Below are positions 34,860 through 43,464 of a DNA stretch of 64,000 bases, piece by piece. The notes beneath the pieces are model-generated. The model ran no database searches. It was not told the origin of the DNA and saw only the letters and a list, made by a program, of their open reading frames with translations. Source of the DNA: Phenylobacterium sp. Its GTDB lineage: Bacteria > Pseudomonadota > Alphaproteobacteria > Caulobacterales > Caulobacteraceae. The position numbers were made by a program, and so were the translations under genes. How positions within the stretch are numbered: the first letter of the stretch is position 1; each line of letters starts with the position of its first letter. The stretch spans positions 41,812 to 105,811 of the forward strand of contig NZ_JAUXVZ010000056.1 of the NCBI RefSeq assembly GCF_030680185.1. The letters are read 5' to 3'.

Positions 34860-35353
34860 CGCAGGCTGTCCTGCACCTCCAGGGCGTCATAGACGTTCGG
34901 ACGGTCGGGACGGGGCCCGTCGCCCATCAGCACTTCCAGCGTGGTCGAGGTCCGCGACGGGCCGGTGAAATTCAGCCCGACCCCGACGCCGACTCCGGAC
35001 GACGAATAGCGGCCGTAGCGGCTTGAGCCGCGCCCCGAGCCGAAGCCGATCCCCACGCTGGGCCGCATGCCACCGGCGCTGTCGGGACGGCCGTCAGTCC
35101 AGCGCTGGGTCACCTCGAACCAGTCATGTCCGGTGGCCCGGGTCAGTTCGGCCGCGCGCAGGTAGGCCATGTCCATGACCGGGCCGGGCGCGCCCACCCC
35201 GGTGTAGGTGACGCGGAACCGGTTGGACTCGATGCGCTGTTCGGAGAACCCCTGCCCGCCCGGTCCCATCTGCGGACCATAGGGGGCGAGGCTGGCACAG
35301 GCCGACAGGGCCAGGCCGGCGGCAACGATCAGAGGCAGGGTCAGACGGGTCAT
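34850..35353 (-). CDS. Lipoprotein resembling the CC0125/CC1285 family
   Basis: 167 residues: signal II peptide MTRLTLPLIVAAGLALSAC with Cys at residue 19, then YGPQMGPGGQGFSEQRIESN, FRVTYTG and a LRAAELTRATGHDWFEV helix. A Gly/Ser-rich stretch (GIGFGSGRGSSRYGRYSSSG) precedes a final strand. It resembles a lipoprotein family known from Caulobacter (recalled from memory). Function unknown. The last residues are encoded by the GGGATTA repeat. Confidence 0.78.
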   Translation of the reverse strand: MTRLTLPLIVAAGLALSACASLAPYGPQMGPGGQGFSEQRIESNRFRVTYTGVGAPGPVMDMAYLRAAELTRATGHDWFEVTQRWTDGRPDSAGGMRPSVGIGFGSGRGSSRYGRYSSSGVGVGVGLNFTGPSRTSTTLEVLMGDGPRPDRPNVYDALEVQDSLRRD

Positions 35354-35404
35354 GGCGGGGCTCCGGTTTCCCTTGGGAAGCGTCGGATTATGGCTTGGGT
35401 TCCG

Positions 35405-35431
35405 CCCCTCCACCACCCTGCGGGTGGTCCC
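35405..35431. repeat. GC-rich palindromic repeat, half copy (copy 5)
   Basis: CCCCTCCACCACCC-TGC-GGGTGGT with the trailing CCCCT, matching the core of the larger elements. It separates the RluA-like gene from the lipoprotein gene. Confidence 0.65.
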
Positions 35432-36157
35432 CTACAGCCCGGCCGCCGCCTTCAACGCCTCAAAATCCTCGGGTGGGGGGGCCTCGACGGTGCGGTAGCC
35501 GCCTTCAGGGTGAGGAAATGTCAATTTGGCCGCGTGCAGCATCAGGCGGGGCGCGGCGCGGCCGGCGAAGGTCAGGGCCCCGCCGTAGCGGGCGTCCCCG
35601 GCCAGCGGGCGGCCGATCGAGGCCATGTGGACGCGCAGCTGGTGCATCCGCCCCGTGGCCGGATCGAGCTCGACCAGGGCCCCGTCCTCGGAGGCCGCCA
35701 GGGTGCGATAGCGGCTCAGCGCGGCCTGGGCCCCCGGCGTCTCGGCAGTGACGGCGCGCATATAGCTCTCGCGGCCGATCTCCTGACGCAGCAGCGGCGT
35801 GTCGATGGTGCCGGATTTCGGATCGGGGGCCGCCGACAACAGGGCCAGATAGGTCTTCTTGAAGCGCCGCGCCTGCATCGCCTTGCCGAGGAAGCCGGCG
35901 GCGGGCTTGGTCTTCGCGGCGAGGATGACACCCGAGGTGTCGCGGTCGAGCCGGTGCACCAGATCGGGGCGTTTGCCGTTGGAGCGGGCGAAGGCCCACA
36001 GCAGGTCGTCCAGGGTGTGCGCCTGGATGCGGCCGCCCTGGCTGGACAGGCCGGCGGGCTTGTTGAAGGCGATGACGGCCTCGTCCTCGTGGATCACCCA
36101 CGAACGGACGGCGGCGATGTCGGCTTCGCTCAGGGAAACGGGGATACGGTCGGTCAC
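35432..36157 (-). CDS. RluA-family pseudouridine synthase without S4 domain
   Basis: 241 residues, a bare catalytic domain: VIAFNKPAGLSSQGG, the active-site HRLDRDTSGVILAAKT and GRMHQLRVHMASIGRPLAGD. The lack of an S4 domain separates it from RluC and puts it near RluA/TruC-type enzymes that modify tRNA and rRNA. The target is not determinable here. Start is GTG at 36157. Confidence 0.9.
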   Translation of the reverse strand: MTDRIPVSLSEADIAAVRSWVIHEDEAVIAFNKPAGLSSQGGRIQAHTLDDLLWAFARSNGKRPDLVHRLDRDTSGVILAAKTKPAAGFLGKAMQARRFKKTYLALLSAAPDPKSGTIDTPLLRQEIGRESYMRAVTAETPGAQAALSRYRTLAASEDGALVELDPATGRMHQLRVHMASIGRPLAGDARYGGALTFAGRAAPRLMLHAAKLTFPHPEGGYRTVEAPPPEDFEALKAAAGL

Positions 36158-36196
36158 CGCGCGTGCTTACGCGGGAACCGACCGTGCGTCAGCCCG

Positions 36197-36652
36197 TCAG
36201 CGCAGAATGCCGCTCTTCGATGCCATCCGGCTGTACCAGACGAAGAACAGGCAGGCGGCGAGGATGACGCCGTACATGATCATGCCCTGGGTGCCACCCG
36301 CGGCCCCGGCATCCGTCATGCCGTAGGCATAGACCAGGCTGACCAGCAGGCCGAGCAGGGACACGACGAAGGCCTGGAAGGCCAGTTTCATGCGCAGGAG
36401 CAGCAGGATCGAACCCGCCAGCGCGCCCCAGACGCCAAAGGCCCAGGCCGCCACGGCCCAGGTCGGCATGTCGTGGAACGTCGCGATCTGCGCCGCGGTC
36501 ATGCCGAGGCTGGCCATATAGGCTTCGCCGTCCGGCAGATTGGTGCGGGTGTAGTCATAGGCCCCGTAGCTGTTCCACAGCAGGCTGATCCCGCCCACCG
36601 CCCACAGGTGCCACGGCGTCGAACGCGTCATTGAAGTCATATCGGTCATCAT
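36197..36652 (-). CDS. Small four-helix membrane protein (tandem paralogue A)
   Basis: 151 residues, four membrane helices, similar over the whole length to the gene upstream at 36699-37136. Shared landmarks are TPWHLWAVGGISLLWNSYGAYDY, the MPTWAVAAWAFGVWG helix, SLLGLLVSLVYAYGM, and the end YSRMASKSGILR. No functional motif. Probable tandem duplication, 46 bases apart. Confidence 0.8.
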   Translation of the reverse strand: MMTDMTSMTRSTPWHLWAVGGISLLWNSYGAYDYTRTNLPDGEAYMASLGMTAAQIATFHDMPTWAVAAWAFGVWGALAGSILLLLRMKLAFQAFVVSLLGLLVSLVYAYGMTDAGAAGGTQGMIMYGVILAACLFFVWYSRMASKSGILR

Positions 36653-36698
36653 CCCCTCCCAAGGATCGTTGGTATCAAAAGGCCGGCTCGCTGGCCGG

Positions 36699-37136
36699 TC
36701 AGCGCAGCACGCCCCGCTTCGACATCATGCGGGCGTACCATGCGAAGAACAGGGCGATGGCGGCGATCATGCCCCACATCATCATACCCTTGGACCCGCC
36801 GAGGGCGGCCCAGTCGTCCATGCCGTAGGCGTAGAAGACGCTGACCAGGACGCCGAGCAGGGATATGGCGAAGAGGTGGACCGCCCAGCGCGAGCGGAGC
36901 AGCAGCAGGATCGCGGCAATCACCCCACCCCACACGGCGGCCGCATAGGGGATCTTCGTCCACTCCGGCATTGAGGTGTAGTAGGCGACCTGTTCCGGCG
37001 GGAAATAGGCCTGCAGATACTCGGCGCCCCGGGTCAGGGTCATGATGAAATCATAGCCGGCGAAGCCGTTCCAGGCGAGCGCCAGCAGCCCGACCAGCCA
37101 CAGATGCCACGGCGTTTTCACGGTCATGGTCGTCAT
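36699..37136 (-). CDS. Small four-helix membrane protein (tandem paralogue B)
   Basis: 145 residues, the partner of the preceding gene: TPWHLWLVGLLALAWNGFAGYD, MPEWTKIPYAAAVWGGV, SLLGVLVSVFYAYGMD and end YARMMSKRGVLR. Similar proteins are widespread in Caulobacterales and Sphingomonadales as uncharacterised membrane proteins. A GGGAGGGG-like ribosome site precedes the start. Confidence 0.8.
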   Translation of the reverse strand: MTTMTVKTPWHLWLVGLLALAWNGFAGYDFIMTLTRGAEYLQAYFPPEQVAYYTSMPEWTKIPYAAAVWGGVIAAILLLLRSRWAVHLFAISLLGVLVSVFYAYGMDDWAALGGSKGMMMWGMIAAIALFFAWYARMMSKRGVLR

Positions 37137-37196
37137 TGGCCCCTCCCAAGGTTGACGTAAGCGAGACTAGTCCCAAAAACGCCGTTACGGCAACGC

Positions 37197-37571
37197 TTAC
37201 GGACGGGTCACCCGCCACGGCGGATCGACGCGGTTCTCGCCGGCGAAATACAGGCACAGCCGGTTGCCGTCGGGGTCGCGCAGCCGCGCCTCGCGCCACA
37301 GCCAGCGCTGGTCCTGCGGATCGCTGTCGAAGACCACCCCCGCGGCCTTGAGCGCCACCACCCGGGCGTCGAGGTCGTCGCATTCGAAATAGATCAGGCT
37401 GCCGCCCGGCGACGGCGGCTCGGCGAGATGGATCGAAAAGGTCGCGCCGCCGGGGCAGAGGAAGCGGGCGTAGTGGTCGCTGGACACGATCAGCTCCAAC
37501 CCGAGCCGCTCATAAAAGGCGCGGGCACGCGGGATGTCGGCGACCTCGACAGTGATCTGGTTGAGGTTCAT
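37197..37571 (-). CDS. VOC/glyoxalase-fold protein
   Basis: 124 residues, one VOC unit pair: ITVEVADIPRARAFYERLGLEL, FSIHLAEPPSPGGSLIYFECDD and LRDPDGNRLCLYFAGENRVDPPWR. Metal-dependent fold; substrate unknown. Its ATG overlaps the rarA stop (ATGA), so it is translated with rarA, although rarA needs no such partner. Confidence 0.88.
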   Translation of the reverse strand: MNLNQITVEVADIPRARAFYERLGLELIVSSDHYARFLCPGGATFSIHLAEPPSPGGSLIYFECDDLDARVVALKAAGVVFDSDPQDQRWLWREARLRDPDGNRLCLYFAGENRVDPPWRVTRP

Positions 37572-38884
37572 TCGCCCCCCACCGCCCTCGATGCCCGCAG
37601 CGCCGCCCAGCGCTCGAGCCGTTCCTTGACCTTGGCCTCATGCCCCTCGCCTTTCGGAGCGTAAAAGGTGCGGCGCTCCATCCCGTCGGGGAAGAAGTTT
37701 GCGCCGGAGAAGCCCTCCGGCATGTCGGGATCATATTGATAGCCCTGGCCGTAGCCGAGCGACTTCATCAGCTGGGTCGGGGCGTTGCGGATATGGGCCG
37801 GGGGCGTCAGAGAACCGGTCTCGGCCGCCGCGCGCTTGGCCGCCTTGAAGGCTTCGTACACGCCGACCGATTTGGGCGCAGTGGCGAGGTGGACCACGGC
37901 CTGGGCCAGGGCCAGTTCACCCTCGGGGCTGCCGAGGAAGTCGTAGGTGTCCTTGGCGGCATTGGCGACCAGCAGCGACAGCGGATCGGCCTCGCCGATG
38001 TCCTCGACCGCCATGCGCACGATACGCCGCGCCAGATACAGCGGATCCTCACCGCCGTTGAGCATCCGCGCCAGCCAGTAGAGGGCCGCATCGGGGTCCG
38101 AACCGCGAACCGATTTATGCAATGCGGATATGAGGTTATAGTGTTCTTCTCGACTCTTGTCGTAAGCAGGCGCCCGCTTCTGCAGGATGCCCGCCAGGGC
38201 CTGGACGTCGAGCGGTTCGGGGCTGGTATCGGCGAGGTCGAACAGCACTTCGGACATGGTCAGCAGGTAGCGACCGTCGCCATCCGCAAGCGCCGTCAGG
38301 GCGTGGCGTGCTTCCGGGGTCAGGGGCAGGCTCTTGCCCTCCTGTGCCTCAGCACGAATCAACAGTTGATCGAGGGCCGCATCGTCCAGCCGCTTCAGCA
38401 CATAGACCTGAGACCGCGACAGCAGGGCCCCGTTCAGCTCGAACGACGGGTTCTCGGTCGTGGCCCCGACCAGGGTGATGACCCCCTCCTCCACGAAGGG
38501 CAGGAAACCGTCCTGCTGGGCCCGGTTGAAACGATGGATTTCGTCGACGAACAGCAGGGTCGACTGGCCGGCGGCGCGGCGCATGCGGGCCGCCTCGAAG
38601 GCCTTCTTGAGGTCGGCCACGCCGGAGAAGACGGCGCTGATCTGCTGGAACTGATAGCCGGCAGCCTGGGCCAGCAGGCGGGCGATGGTGGTCTTGCCGG
38701 TGCCCGGCGGCCCCCACAGGATCATCGAGCCCAGCCGCCCGGCCTCGACCATGCGCCGGATCGGTCCGCCCTCGCCAAGCAGATGGTCCTGGCCGACCAC
38801 CTCCCCGAGCGTGCGGGGACGCAGCCGGTCGGCCAGCGGCGCGTCAGGAGGATGGATGCCGGAGGCTTCGAACAGGTCAGTCAT
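37568..38884 (-). CDS. rarA: Replication-associated recombination protein A (MgsA/RarA AAA+ ATPase)
   Basis: 438 residues: Walker A GPPGTGKTT (58-66), Walker B LLFVDEIHRF (111-), sensor 1 GATTENPSFELN, and a C-terminal tetramerisation part with LYLARRIVRMAVEDIGEADP and the end region SLGYGQGYQYDPDMPEGFSG. It acts at stalled replication forks, with SSB and RecQ/RecJ-type partners. Confidence 0.95.
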   Translation of the reverse strand: MTDLFEASGIHPPDAPLADRLRPRTLGEVVGQDHLLGEGGPIRRMVEAGRLGSMILWGPPGTGKTTIARLLAQAAGYQFQQISAVFSGVADLKKAFEAARMRRAAGQSTLLFVDEIHRFNRAQQDGFLPFVEEGVITLVGATTENPSFELNGALLSRSQVYVLKRLDDAALDQLLIRAEAQEGKSLPLTPEARHALTALADGDGRYLLTMSEVLFDLADTSPEPLDVQALAGILQKRAPAYDKSREEHYNLISALHKSVRGSDPDAALYWLARMLNGGEDPLYLARRIVRMAVEDIGEADPLSLLVANAAKDTYDFLGSPEGELALAQAVVHLATAPKSVGVYEAFKAAKRAAAETGSLTPPAHIRNAPTQLMKSLGYGQGYQYDPDMPEGFSGANFFPDGMERRTFYAPKGEGHEAKVKERLERWAALRASRAVGGE

Positions 38885-38958
38885 GCGGGGTCACAGATAG
38901 GCGTTACCGACGCGCATTTCACGCGTTAGTGTCGACATGAAGCTGAGGAGAGCGCCAG

Positions 38959-39381
38959 ATGGCTGACGACCACACCGCCCAGGGTCCGGTGATCGGAGTG
39001 ACCCCGCACCTGACCATTCCGTCGCGCGGCGGCCAGGCGGCGATCGACTTCTACACCCGCGCCTTCGGAGCCGAGGAAGTTCGGCGCATGCCGGCCGAGG
39101 ACGGTGAACGGCTGATGCACGCCTATCTCAGGATCAACGGCGGCGACGTCCTGCTGCACGACGAGTTTCCGGAATACGGCCACGAACACGACATCGTCCC
39201 CAAGGGGGTGACCATCCATCTTCAGGTCGATGACGCCGACGAATGGTGGAACCGCGCCCTGCTGGCCGGCGGCGTGCCGCTGTTCCCGATCGCCGACCAG
39301 TTCTGGGGCGACCGCTACGGTCAGCTGCGCGACCCGTTCGGCCACACCTGGTCGATCGGCTCGCCGATCAAGGCCAAATAG
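38959..39381 (+). CDS. VOC family protein (PhnB-like)
   Basis: 140 residues of PhnB/glyoxalase type: TPHLTIPSRGGQAAIDFYTRAFGAEEV, LMHAYLRINGGDVLLHDEFPE and GDRYGQLRDPFGHTWSIGSP. Substrate unknown. Single gene; its stop abuts the stop of the convergent protease gene. Confidence 0.9.
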   Translation: MADDHTAQGPVIGVTPHLTIPSRGGQAAIDFYTRAFGAEEVRRMPAEDGERLMHAYLRINGGDVLLHDEFPEYGHEHDIVPKGVTIHLQVDDADEWWNRALLAGGVPLFPIADQFWGDRYGQLRDPFGHTWSIGSPIKAK

Positions 39382-40758
39382 TCAGCGTACCGTCAGCACG
39401 CCGCGCTGGCCGCGGCGTTCGACGCTGACCTGGGCCCCGCGGTTCAGGCCTTCCAGCTGTTGGGGCGAGGTGACGATCTGGCCGTTGACCGCCAGGATGA
39501 CGTCGCCGCCCTGCAGCCGGACACCCCGGGCCGCGTAGCTGCGCGGATCGACACGCCCGAGGACCACGCCGCTGGCGAACGGATCGAGACCCAGCGTATC
39601 CGCCAATGCCGGGTTCAGCGGCAGGGCCTGGGCCCCGGACAGGCCGCCGGACGCGATCATCACCGCCTTGCCGACGTCGGGATCGCCGGGCAGCGCCTGC
39701 ACCCGCGCGTCCAGCGTCTCGGCCCGGCCATCTCGCAGCACCGATACCCGCACGCTGTCGTTCGGTTCGCGCGTGCCGATGCGATAGTTGAGGCCGCCCT
39801 GGTTGTTGATCTCGGCCCCGTCGATGGCGGTGACGATGTCCCCGATGCCGAGGCCGGCGCGCGCACCGGGACCGCCGGCATAGACTTCGGTGATCACCAG
39901 ACCCTGGGGCCGGTCAAGGCCGAGGCTGCGGGCGATGTCGGCGCTGACCGGGTCGCCCTTCACGCCCAGCCACGGCCGGACCACGGTGGTGGCTCCGCCG
40001 ACGGCAGAATCGACCACGCGGCGGACCATGGTGGCGGGCACGGCGAAGCCGACGCCCGAGGACGATCCCGAGCGCGAGAAGATGGCGGTATTGATGCCGA
40101 TCAGGTCGCCGTCCATGTCGACCAGGGCCCCGCCTGAATTGCCGGGATTGATGGCCGCGTCGGTCTGGATGAAGGAGCCGCTGTCGGAGATGCCGGTCTC
40201 GGTCCGGTTCAGGGCCGAGATGATGCCGTTGGTCACCGTCTGGCCGACGCCGAACGGATTGCCGATGGCCAGCACAAGGTCGCCGATCTCCTGCTCCTCG
40301 CGATCATCGATATTGAGGGTCGGCAGCCGCTCATTGACGCCCTCCAGCTGCAGCACGGCGAGGTCGGAGCGTTCGTCGGCGAGGACCACGCGGGCGTCGA
40401 ACTCGCGCCGGTCGTTCAGCACCACCCGGATCTGCTGCATGCCGTTGATGACGTGATAGTTGGTCACCACCACCCCGTCGGCGCGGACGATGACGCCGGA
40501 GCCGACCGAGCCGGTCTGGCGCTGACCCGGAATGCCCCAGAACGGATCCCTGACCTGCTGCACGCCGCGCGCCGAGACATTGACCACGGCCGGGGCGGCG
40601 GTGCGGACCACGGGGGCGAAGCTGGCCTTCATCGCCAGGGCGTCGCCGGGGACGATGCGGTTGTCGGAGAAGACCCCGTCCTGGGCCTTGGTGTCGTTCG
40701 ACTGGCCGCAGGCCGCGAGGGTCAAGGCGATAGCGATGGCGAGGGTTCTGGCGTTCAT
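39382..40758 (-). CDS. HtrA/DegP-type serine protease, lipoprotein
   Basis: 458 residues from ATG 40758 (ATG 40764 is equally possible). The signal peptide carries lipobox LAAC (Cys17). The trypsin-like domain has His102 (TNYHVING), Asp132 (RSDLAVLQ) and Ser208 (NPGNSGGAL), followed by two PDZ domains (VVRPWLGVKGD... and a second C-terminal one). Periplasmic protein quality control. The frame stays open far upstream to 42102, antisense to the ABC genes, which is not coding. Confidence 0.95.
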   Translation of the reverse strand: MNARTLAIAIALTLAACGQSNDTKAQDGVFSDNRIVPGDALAMKASFAPVVRTAAPAVVNVSARGVQQVRDPFWGIPGQRQTGSVGSGVIVRADGVVVTNYHVINGMQQIRVVLNDRREFDARVVLADERSDLAVLQLEGVNERLPTLNIDDREEQEIGDLVLAIGNPFGVGQTVTNGIISALNRTETGISDSGSFIQTDAAINPGNSGGALVDMDGDLIGINTAIFSRSGSSSGVGFAVPATMVRRVVDSAVGGATTVVRPWLGVKGDPVSADIARSLGLDRPQGLVITEVYAGGPGARAGLGIGDIVTAIDGAEINNQGGLNYRIGTREPNDSVRVSVLRDGRAETLDARVQALPGDPDVGKAVMIASGGLSGAQALPLNPALADTLGLDPFASGVVLGRVDPRSYAARGVRLQGGDVILAVNGQIVTSPQQLEGLNRGAQVSVERRGQRGVLTVR

Positions 40759-40935
40759 GGTCATCCGATACGGCAGGGAGACAGGAGCCGGGCCATTCCG
40801 CCCCGATTTCTGGACCGTATCAAGGCGACGGGGCCTTGCGAGGGACGGTTCCGGGTCACCCCGCAAGCCGAGGTTGCGAAAGCTTAATGCCGCAACGCCT
40901 TGCGCGACGCCGCGGCACAAGGTCAACCTGCCGGC

Positions 40936-41862
40936 ATGACAGCCGAGATTGAATCGCCCGTGATCCAGGTGACGGGGCTCACCAAGACCTATGGCAGCGT
41001 CCGCGCCCTCGACGGGCTGGACCTCTCCATTCCCAGGGGCGGCGTCTATGGCGTGCTCGGACCCAACGGGGCCGGCAAGTCGACCCTGTTCCGTATCCTG
41101 CTTGGCCTGATCCGGCCGACGGCGGGCACGGCGACCATCATGAACGGGCCGGTCGGCGACATCGCCCCCATGCGCCTGACGGGCTCGATGATCGAGACCC
41201 CGCGTTACCCCCCCTTTATGACGGCGCGGCAGGTGCTGAGCTGGCTGGCGCTGGAACACGGCATCGCCGGCACGGCCGACATTCCCTACTGGCTGGAGCG
41301 GGTCGGCTTGTCCGAAGCGGCGGACCGCAAGGTGCGCGGCTTCTCCGTCGGTATGATGCAGCGCCTCGGCGTCGCCGCCGCCCTGATCAGCAAGCCTGAA
41401 CTGATCATTCTCGATGAACCGACCAGCGGCATGGATCCCCCCGGCATCCAGGAGATGCGGGCCCTGATCCGCAGCCTCGCCCATGACGACGGCCTGACGG
41501 TGGTTCTGGCCAGCCACCAGCTGCTCGAGGTCCAGCGCGTCTGCGACCGCGTCGCCATCCTCAACAAGGGCAAGCTGGTCCGCGAAGGTGCCGTCAGCGA
41601 ACTGACCGCCGTGGGCGAACGTCTGCGTCTTTCCGTCAGCCCGGTCGACCAGGTGCTGGCCGCGCTGGGAACCAAGGGCGTGCGCGACGGCGACGCCGTC
41701 CTGGCCGACATCCCGCGCACCGAGGGCCCCGCCCTGATCCGCGCCCTGGCCGAGGCCGGCGTCGACATCCATGAGGCGCGCTGGGTCGGCACCGACCTGG
41801 AGGCCATCTTCTTCACCGAGACGGGGGCCGTGCAGGCACCGGAGACGATCCATGCTGGTTGA
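40936..41862 (+). CDS. ABC transporter ATP-binding protein
   Basis: 308 residues: Walker A GPNGAGKST (42-50), Walker B LIILDEP (156-162) and the switch-like SHQLLEV. The signature motif is a divergent FSVGM instead of LSGGQ. CcmA/bacitracin-type subfamily with a C-terminal extension. It pairs with the overlapping ABC-2 permease. Substrate unknown: drug, lipid or antimicrobial-peptide export or self-protection are typical. ATG 40936. Confidence 0.93.
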   Translation: MTAEIESPVIQVTGLTKTYGSVRALDGLDLSIPRGGVYGVLGPNGAGKSTLFRILLGLIRPTAGTATIMNGPVGDIAPMRLTGSMIETPRYPPFMTARQVLSWLALEHGIAGTADIPYWLERVGLSEAADRKVRGFSVGMMQRLGVAAALISKPELIILDEPTSGMDPPGIQEMRALIRSLAHDDGLTVVLASHQLLEVQRVCDRVAILNKGKLVREGAVSELTAVGERLRLSVSPVDQVLAALGTKGVRDGDAVLADIPRTEGPALIRALAEAGVDIHEARWVGTDLEAIFFTETGAVQAPETIHAG

Positions 41863-42727
41863 TGCCATCCGCGCCGAAGGCTTCCGCCTGACGAAGAACA
41901 GGACAGCCCTGTTCTGGAGTCTGGTGTTCGTGCCGATCATCGCCATCGTGATCGGGGGCCTGACCAATTTCGTGCTCAAGGGCAGCGAGACCAAGCTCCT
42001 CGGCGACACCAAGATGCCGCCCGAGATGCGCGAGGCCCTGCTGAACCGCGGTACCCTGGACATGGGCGGGGCGCTGGTCGAGGCCGCCGCCAGCCTGGCC
42101 AATCCGCTGGTCCTGCTGTTCGTCCTGATCGGGGCGGCGACGGTCTATGCCGGCGACTACCGCTGGGAGACCTGGCGGCTGATCAGCGCGCGCAACAGCC
42201 GCATCAACCTGCTGCTCGCCAAGCTGGCGGTGGTGGCCGGACTGGCGCTGGCGGCCATGGGTTTCATGCTGGTGGCCGACGTGATCGAGAATCTGATCAA
42301 GGCGGCGGTGTTCGAACGGACCCTGACCTTCACCCTGACCGGCGAAGGCGCGGCGCACTTCATCGGCTATTTCGCCCTGTCGCTGCTGCGCATCGTGCAG
42401 TTCACCATGATGGGGATGCTGGCGGCGGTGATGACCCGCTCCCTGCTGGCGGCGCTGTTCGTGCCGCTGGTGTTCGGGGTGGCGCAGTTCTTCACCACCA
42501 ATCCGCTGATGCAGATGGGTGTGATGCCCGACGCCTGGCTGGCGATCCTGGTCAATCCGGGCTCGGCGACCGATGCCATCCAGGCGGCGATCGGCGGCGG
42601 CGAGCGCGCGGCCGGCCTGCCGGACGGCATCCTGCTGAAAGCCTGGTTCAGCGTCGCCCTGTGGACCCTCGCCCCGCTGGCCGGGGCCCTGGCCTGGTTC
42701 CGGCGTCAGGACCTGTCCAAGGAATAG
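41852..42727 (+). CDS. ABC-2 type transporter permease
   Basis: 291 residues from ATG 41852, overlapping the ATPase stop by eleven bases. About six membrane segments. The order is LTKNRTALFWSLVFVPIIAIVIGG, a long soluble insert, ALVEAAASLANPLVLLFVLIGAATVYAGDY, then ITLLLAKLAV-like and membrane-spanning ends. Partner of the ATPase before it. Confidence 0.88.
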   Translation: MLVDAIRAEGFRLTKNRTALFWSLVFVPIIAIVIGGLTNFVLKGSETKLLGDTKMPPEMREALLNRGTLDMGGALVEAAASLANPLVLLFVLIGAATVYAGDYRWETWRLISARNSRINLLLAKLAVVAGLALAAMGFMLVADVIENLIKAAVFERTLTFTLTGEGAAHFIGYFALSLLRIVQFTMMGMLAAVMTRSLLAALFVPLVFGVAQFFTTNPLMQMGVMPDAWLAILVNPGSATDAIQAAIGGGERAAGLPDGILLKAWFSVALWTLAPLAGALAWFRRQDLSKE

Positions 42728-42730
42728 GTC

Positions 42731-42811
42731 TCAGAGCCGCTTTTCCATCCAGACGTTGCAGCGGGCGTAGGGCGGCGGCCGGGGCGGCAGGTCGATGAAT
42801 GTCAACGTCGG
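42731..42811 (-). pseudogene. Possible C-terminal remnant of an acetyltransferase-like gene
   Basis: Only about 26 codons ending in NVWMEKRL and preceded by TLTFIDLPPRPPPYARC, a tail reminiscent of GNAT acetyltransferases. Nothing upstream continues it, and it runs into the terminator region. Low certainty; it could be chance reading in GC-rich spacer. Confidence 0.2.
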
Positions 42812-42862
42812 CTGTCGACATGGGCCCTCCCTGACCTTCATCCGGGGACGCTTCGGACAAAG

Positions 42863-42899
42863 AAAAAGGGCGGCCCGCTGTGCGCGGACCGCCCTTTTC
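42863..42899. terminator. Bidirectional rho-independent terminator of the ribosomal cluster
   Basis: AAAAAGGGCGGCCCGC-TGT-GCGCGGACCGCCCTTTT: a long GC stem with an A-run on the left and a T-run on the right. It lies 25 bases past the rplQ stop and behind the ABC permease gene, so it can end both transcripts. Confidence 0.9.
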
Positions 42900-42923
42900 T
42901 CAAGCCCCTGACGGGAAGCGGAC

Positions 42924-43343
42924 TTACGCTTCTTCGTCGCCCTCGATGGCATAGACCGGACCCGAGTCCAGGCCCTTGGCGTCGGTGTCGCGATCGACGA
43001 ACTCGATCACGGCCATGGCGGCGTTGTCGCCGTGGCGATAGCCGGCCTTCATGATGCGGATATAGCCGCCGTTACGTTCGGCGTAGCGCGGGCCGATCGT
43101 TTCGAACAGCTTGCCGACCTGCGGCACGTCGCGCACGGCACTGATGGCCTGACGACGGGCGTGCAGATCGCCCTTCTTGGCGAGCGTGACCAGCTTTTCG
43201 ACGAAGGGACGCAGTTCCTTCGCCTTGGGCAGGGTGGTCGTGATCTGCTCGTGCTTGATCAGCGACGCAGCCATGTTGGCGAACATGGCGGTCCGGTGTG
43301 CGCTCGTACGACCGAGCTTGCGATAGGCGGCGCCGTGGCGCAT
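42924..43343 (-). CDS. rplQ: 50S ribosomal protein L17
   Basis: 139 residues, [21 protein letters not shown] to the acidic end DEEA. Standard L17 length with a small C-terminal tail. Last gene of the alpha operon, followed by the terminator. Confidence 0.98.
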   Translation of the reverse strand: MRHGAAYRKLGRTSAHRTAMFANMAASLIKHEQITTTLPKAKELRPFVEKLVTLAKKGDLHARRQAISAVRDVPQVGKLFETIGPRYAERNGGYIRIMKAGYRHGDNAAMAVIEFVDRDTDAKGLDSGPVYAIEGDEEA

Positions 43344-43464
43344 CGGGGTCTCTCCTACTCAACCCTGGTTTCCGCACACACCCTGACAAGGATGGCCGGA
43401 CCTGGGGCTCTCTCATTCTAACCGCTCCGCGATCCCGGGTGGGATCAAGGGCGGAGGGTTGAAA

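Noticed and set aside
39382..42102. A very long minus-strand frame (about 900 codons) extending the HtrA-like protease upstream across the ABC transporter genes
   Set aside because: The upstream two-thirds lie opposite a well-supported ATPase and permease and have a composition typical of antisense frames in GC-rich DNA; the signal peptide and lipobox fix the true start near 40758.
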